A stretch of DNA of 64,000 bases from Pseudomonas mandelii (GTDB taxonomy: Bacteria; Pseudomonadota; Gammaproteobacteria; Pseudomonadales; Pseudomonadaceae): contig NZ_JAMYDU010000007.1 in the NCBI RefSeq assembly GCF_024138395.1, positions 124,001 to 188,000 of the forward strand, written 5' to 3'. This document shows, piece by piece, positions 61,237 through 64,000 of the stretch (position 1 is its first letter; every line of letters starts with the position of its first letter). The position numbers and the translations under genes are program-made. The notes below the pieces were generated by a model that saw only the letters and a list, made by a program, of their open reading frames with translations, did no database searches and was not told the origin of the DNA.

Positions 61237-61470
61237 ATGAAGATTGTTAAAGGGGCATTGTTCGTCACGCTGATTGTTGCCTTGGCTATCGGGGCATTTA
61301 ATTTGATATTCGTGGCAGTGTCTGGCTACTTTGGGCCGTTCTACGAGGGGGATGCGGACCAAAGTCGGAACTTTGCAATTTGGCTTTTGGGTAATGCGGG
61401 GGTTGGGTTGCTTTCGGTTGTCATGGGTGTAGTTTTGTATCGGCGATATCTGCACAGGGCCCGTGTTTGA
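61237..61470 (+). CDS. Small two-helix membrane protein
   Basis: The start at 61237 is chosen because it follows TTTGGAAGG and begins with a membrane helix (MKIVKGALFVTLIVALAIGA); the open frame extends 35 codons upstream without support. The 77-residue protein has a second helix (LLGNAGVGLLSVVMGVVLYR) and a basic tail (RRYLHRARV). No family is recognised; such proteins are often annotated as hypothetical membrane proteins. Confidence 0.6.
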   Translation: MKIVKGALFVTLIVALAIGAFNLIFVAVSGYFGPFYEGDADQSRNFAIWLLGNAGVGLLSVVMGVVLYRRYLHRARV

Positions 61471-61582
61471 ACGACACGATGCCAAGTAGTAGATTTCGTC
61501 GTACAACCCGTTTACCTGCCGCATCTGTCGATTATCTCCCAGGCGATACAACGCTTGAACCAGGATGCGATCAGACCGTCGA

Positions 61583-62281
61583 TCACTCGTTCAAGTCTTT
61601 CACCAGATAGCTATCTACGATTTGCGAAACGCCCGTCAACGCAGTACGCAGCAACTCCGGTTCAGTGCGATACCGCAACGGCGTGTAGCCATAGGTGTTG
61701 GCGCCGTTGAATGCGGTGATCGGCTCGTTGCGCTGCCAGATCAGTTCCTCGCCGCGTTTCATGACACCGCTCACGGCAATCGTCGGATACACCACACTGC
61801 TGAAGCCTTGAGTCAGCGCGAATCCCCAGTTCAGGATGGTCAACTCGATCTGCGCATCGGCTGGTTCGTTTTCACCCACGATCTTGAAACGGCCGGTGGC
61901 GGTCAATTGCTCCTCGAAACTTTTTTTGACCAACTCGCCCAAATTGATATTCGCCGTTTCCATGTTGTAAAGAATCGCATCAACTGTCGACATCGAAGCC
62001 AGGTCGCCTGCCTTCAGACCTATGGCAAATCCGGCCCCTCCCAAAGCAGCTTTGGACAAGTTCGATGCACCAGCTGCCATTCCTACGCCAGCGCCGACTC
62101 CTGCGCCCAATGCAGCGCCCCATGCCTGTTCACGTCCCATGTAACTCATTTCCTTGGGTTTCCATACGACCGGGAGAATTTTCACCGTATGGATCTGTGT
62201 ACGATACTCGGGCTTGAATTTCTGGTTGGCGCATCCGGCAAGGAAAAGAACGGCAAATATCAGGACAGCAATCTTCTTCAT
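61583..62281 (-). CDS. Lipoprotein with glycine-zipper segment
   Basis: The start at 62281 opens a lipoprotein signal (MKKIAVLIFAVLFLAGCANQ, lipobox LAGC); the open frame upstream has no support. The 232-residue protein has a glycine-zipper region (GAALGAGVGAGVGMAAGASN) that may insert in a membrane, then VKKSFEEQLTATGRFKIVGE and IELTILNWGFALTQGF, a pattern seen in outer-membrane lipoproteins with a LPS-assembly-like or CsgG-like fold. The C-terminus ends SQIVDSYLVKDLNE. The exact family is not recognised. Confidence 0.72.
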   Translation of the reverse strand: MKKIAVLIFAVLFLAGCANQKFKPEYRTQIHTVKILPVVWKPKEMSYMGREQAWGAALGAGVGAGVGMAAGASNLSKAALGGAGFAIGLKAGDLASMSTVDAILYNMETANINLGELVKKSFEEQLTATGRFKIVGENEPADAQIELTILNWGFALTQGFSSVVYPTIAVSGVMKRGEELIWQRNEPITAFNGANTYGYTPLRYRTEPELLRTALTGVSQIVDSYLVKDLNE

Positions 62282-62382
62282 AAACAACTCACGACACCAA
62301 AGGAATGTGCGGAGTTTGTCGTCACCAGCAGGAAATTCTGAAGAGGAATGAGGAGCGCTGGTCGCGAGTGCTATTGCGGCAG

Positions 62383-62430
62383 GCAGCAGGCAGCTACCGG
62401 CGAACGCCCGCTTTTGGCCGTTCTGATGTG
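62383..62430. repeat. Copy (partial) of the dispersed hairpin repeat
   Basis: GCAGGCAGCAGGCAGCTACC, then GGCGAACGCCCGCTTTTGGC followed by CGTTCTGA. It lies upstream of the lipoprotein gene. Confidence 0.55.
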
Positions 62431-62573
62431 GACACAATCCACCCTAAACCCTTGTTACTGTCGCAATGCGCGCCTTAGGGTTTGCCCCCCCAACGACCCA
62501 TCTTGACGTCGTTGTTTGCTCGGCGCGCATCACTCTTCGTTTTAGATATGGACAGTTAACTTTTGTCGATACG

Positions 62574-63017
62574 TTATCTCCGAACGGTATCGTAATCGAA
62601 CGGTTTGGTTCCATAGAACGAATGGATTTCTGTTGCCCAGGTTTCGTCGGCCATATTAGGCCAATTATCCTTGTCAAAACCTGGTGCATTTTCCAAGCGT
62701 TCTTTCTCTACGTTTAATACGAAACGCTTATTTACTGTATCGAGTGTCAATGCATTCCAGGGTACCGCAAACAGTTTTTCTCCCATGGTAAGAAAGCCAC
62801 CAAAAGATAGAACCGCATAACTCACTCTACCGCTGCGAACATCCAACATGATTTCCTTGATATCTCCCAAGTCTTCTTCATTATGGTTATAAACATCATT
62901 TCCAATGAGTGTGTCCGCCCCCATCAGGTCGGGGCCAGGCCCCTGTTCGTCGGAGTCGGCATCTCGCAGGAGGTTGGTTTTGTATATGCCATAGGTATCG
63001 CGGTCTTCGTAGTTCAT
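62574..63017 (-). CDS. PRC-barrel domain protein
   Basis: A 147-residue soluble protein. The PRC-barrel lies over about residues 32-115: MGADTLIGNDVYNHNEEDLG then DIKEIMLDVRSGRVSYAVLS and FGGFLTMGEKLFAVPWNALT, with the conserved D-x-x-G-x-I and AVPW motifs. Proteins of this type associate with membranes or bind metal-like cofactors and are often stress-inducible. The C-terminal part (PGFDKDNWPNMADETWATEI) is also conserved in relatives. Monocistronic. Confidence 0.88.
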   Translation of the reverse strand: MNYEDRDTYGIYKTNLLRDADSDEQGPGPDLMGADTLIGNDVYNHNEEDLGDIKEIMLDVRSGRVSYAVLSFGGFLTMGEKLFAVPWNALTLDTVNKRFVLNVEKERLENAPGFDKDNWPNMADETWATEIHSFYGTKPFDYDTVRR

Positions 63018-63523
63018 TACTATCTCCTATCAGCAATCGCCAATCAATTAGAAAATGTACCCATTGACTTGATGGCTGTATTAGTGGGAGTCACCCGCTC
63101 TCGAAAAGGTTGAATTTTTTTTCTGCATGACGACGAATGGCAAGTGGAAGCAAAAGTAGTTAATCAGCTTTTAATTAGCGCGCTAAGCATGTGTGATGTT
63201 TTGTTTTTATTTTGAACAATAATTAGATCGATATCGTAGATTCCTGGATGAAGTGATTTCCCCTTCATGGCAACTACGTCGCCGGCCTGCATATGACTTC
63301 ATAAATATGAAGATTAAGTTTTGGTTCCCACTACAAACAAACTACTTTTTTTGGTGTGCCTATCCGCCTGAAAAAATACAGAAAAACCTGGTACGCAGTG
63401 AATGCCGTAACCAGGTGATATAAAGCGTGTATTGTTCTGATCCGTTTGTCTCTGTTACGAGATAAAAAGCCACCTAAATGAGATCAGAAATTTATATGTC
63501 GCAGCAGACAAAATCCGAGGACT
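63018..63523. other. Gene-free interval
   Basis: An AT-rich stretch between the PRC-barrel start and the LysE-type stop. No gene, terminator or clear repeat was seen. Confidence 0.4.
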
Positions 63524-64000
63524 TCACACGCTTTCGATCATCAAGCTAAAGTTGATGGAGAAAATAAGGGCTGCCGAGAAGCAGATAAACACCACACCCC
63601 CAATTCTATTGACGATCAAAAAGCCCCTGCCAAGAGAAACTTTTTGTCGTGCTGAGGTGGCGATATAGCCATAGGTGAAGTGAATCAAGCACACCAGTGC
63701 GCAAAACGTCGACGCCAACAATGTGAATTGAGGAACGAACGGTTGGTCTGCCTTTATGAATTGCGGAAAAAGAGCCATGAAGAAAACGATTGGCTTGGGA
63801 TTAAGCATCGAAATGAAAAAACCCTGCCTGAATCGGGCTATTACACTGGGGGTGTATTCAGAGTGTGTTATTTCATTGAGGTTATTTTGAAGTTTCGGCT
63901 TGGATCGCAGGAGCTTTAATCCAAGGTAGATCAGGTAAGCCGCACCCATTAGTTTAACGACGTTCATCATCCAGGCAGAGCTGGAAATAATCGCTCCTAC
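63524..64000 (-). CDS. LysE family amino-acid exporter, 5' end outside window
   Basis: The frame is open to the right edge (…SSAWMMNVVKLMGAAYLIYL), so the N-terminal part is missing. The visible part has the LysE/RhtB-type central region: LMGAAYLIYLGLKLLRSKPK, a polar loop (LNEITHSEYTPSVIARFRQG), then FISMLNPKPIVFFMALFPQF with the conserved NP(K)P, and two more membrane helices (TLLASTFCALVCLIHFTYGY, VNRIGGVVFICFSAALIFSI). LysE-type proteins export amino acids or homoserine lactone-like compounds. The substrate is unknown. Confidence 0.88.
   Translation of the reverse strand, partial: VGAIISSSAWMMNVVKLMGAAYLIYLGLKLLRSKPKLQNNLNEITHSEYTPSVIARFRQGFFISMLNPKPIVFFMALFPQFIKADQPFVPQFTLLASTFCALVCLIHFTYGYIATSARQKVSLGRGFLIVNRIGGVVFICFSAALIFSINFSLMIESV

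Overview
The window looks like a chromosomal segment of a fluorescent-group Pseudomonas. The reasons are the gene content (a six-gene alpha-2-macroglobulin cluster matching P. aeruginosa magA-F, a Pseudomonas-type malate:quinone oxidoreductase, a DUF6124-like small protein), the REP-type palindromes and paired REP elements between genes, and the mostly high-GC codon use broken by AT-rich accessory islands. No rRNA, tRNA, CRISPR array or phage module was recognised.

Layout. 0-5 kb: a partial alpha/beta hydrolase, an amidohydrolase, a 27-codon membrane peptide, a frameshifted FMN reductase coupled to a sterol-desaturase-type membrane protein, a divergent AraC-type regulator and a DUF1905/YdeI-like protein. 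A 38-bp perfect palindrome follows. 5.4-12.4 kb: a FAD oxidoreductase, then a four-gene unit (NmrA-like reductase, secreted cupin, HlyD-type adaptor, 14-TM MFS pump) facing a winged-helix/TPR regulator. 12.4-14.3 kb: an AT-rich lipoprotein gene lying between two copies of the regulator's 3' end. 14.5-24.9 kb: an accessory region with a secreted hydrolase, a membrane protein and a three-gene, probably defence-related cassette (TrlF-like PHP/SMC-type ATPase, a helical protein, a PD-(D/E)XK nuclease), followed by small unknown genes. 25-40.5 kb: core-type genes including mqo, YceI, a MocR regulator with a divergent EamA exporter, an Hsp20/FtsH/histidine-kinase block, an aldo/keto reductase with an exchanger-like transporter, and small exported proteins. 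40.7-41.7 kb: a decayed DUF1016/YhcG nuclease. 41.9-52.1 kb: the complete magF-magA operon, read right to left with tight or overlapping junctions. 52.5-54.6 kb: a paralogue of the NmrA-like reductase and a MATE exporter. 54.7-62.4 kb: small accessory genes in mixed orientations, many next to copies of a dispersed imperfect palindrome; one gene (59589-60041) is bounded like an integron cassette and followed by an attC-like site. The end carries a lipoprotein, a PRC-barrel protein and a partial LysE-type exporter.

Most interesting points: the TrlF cassette at 16.8-22.3 kb; the integron-cassette-like unit at 59573-60115 with no integrase in view; the hairpin repeat family beside small accessory genes; and MagE, which appears to combine penicillin-binding-protein-like, SpoIID-like and HEXXH-containing segments beside a thioester-less alpha-2-macroglobulin. 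Family names are from memory and from motifs read in the translations; no database search was possible.
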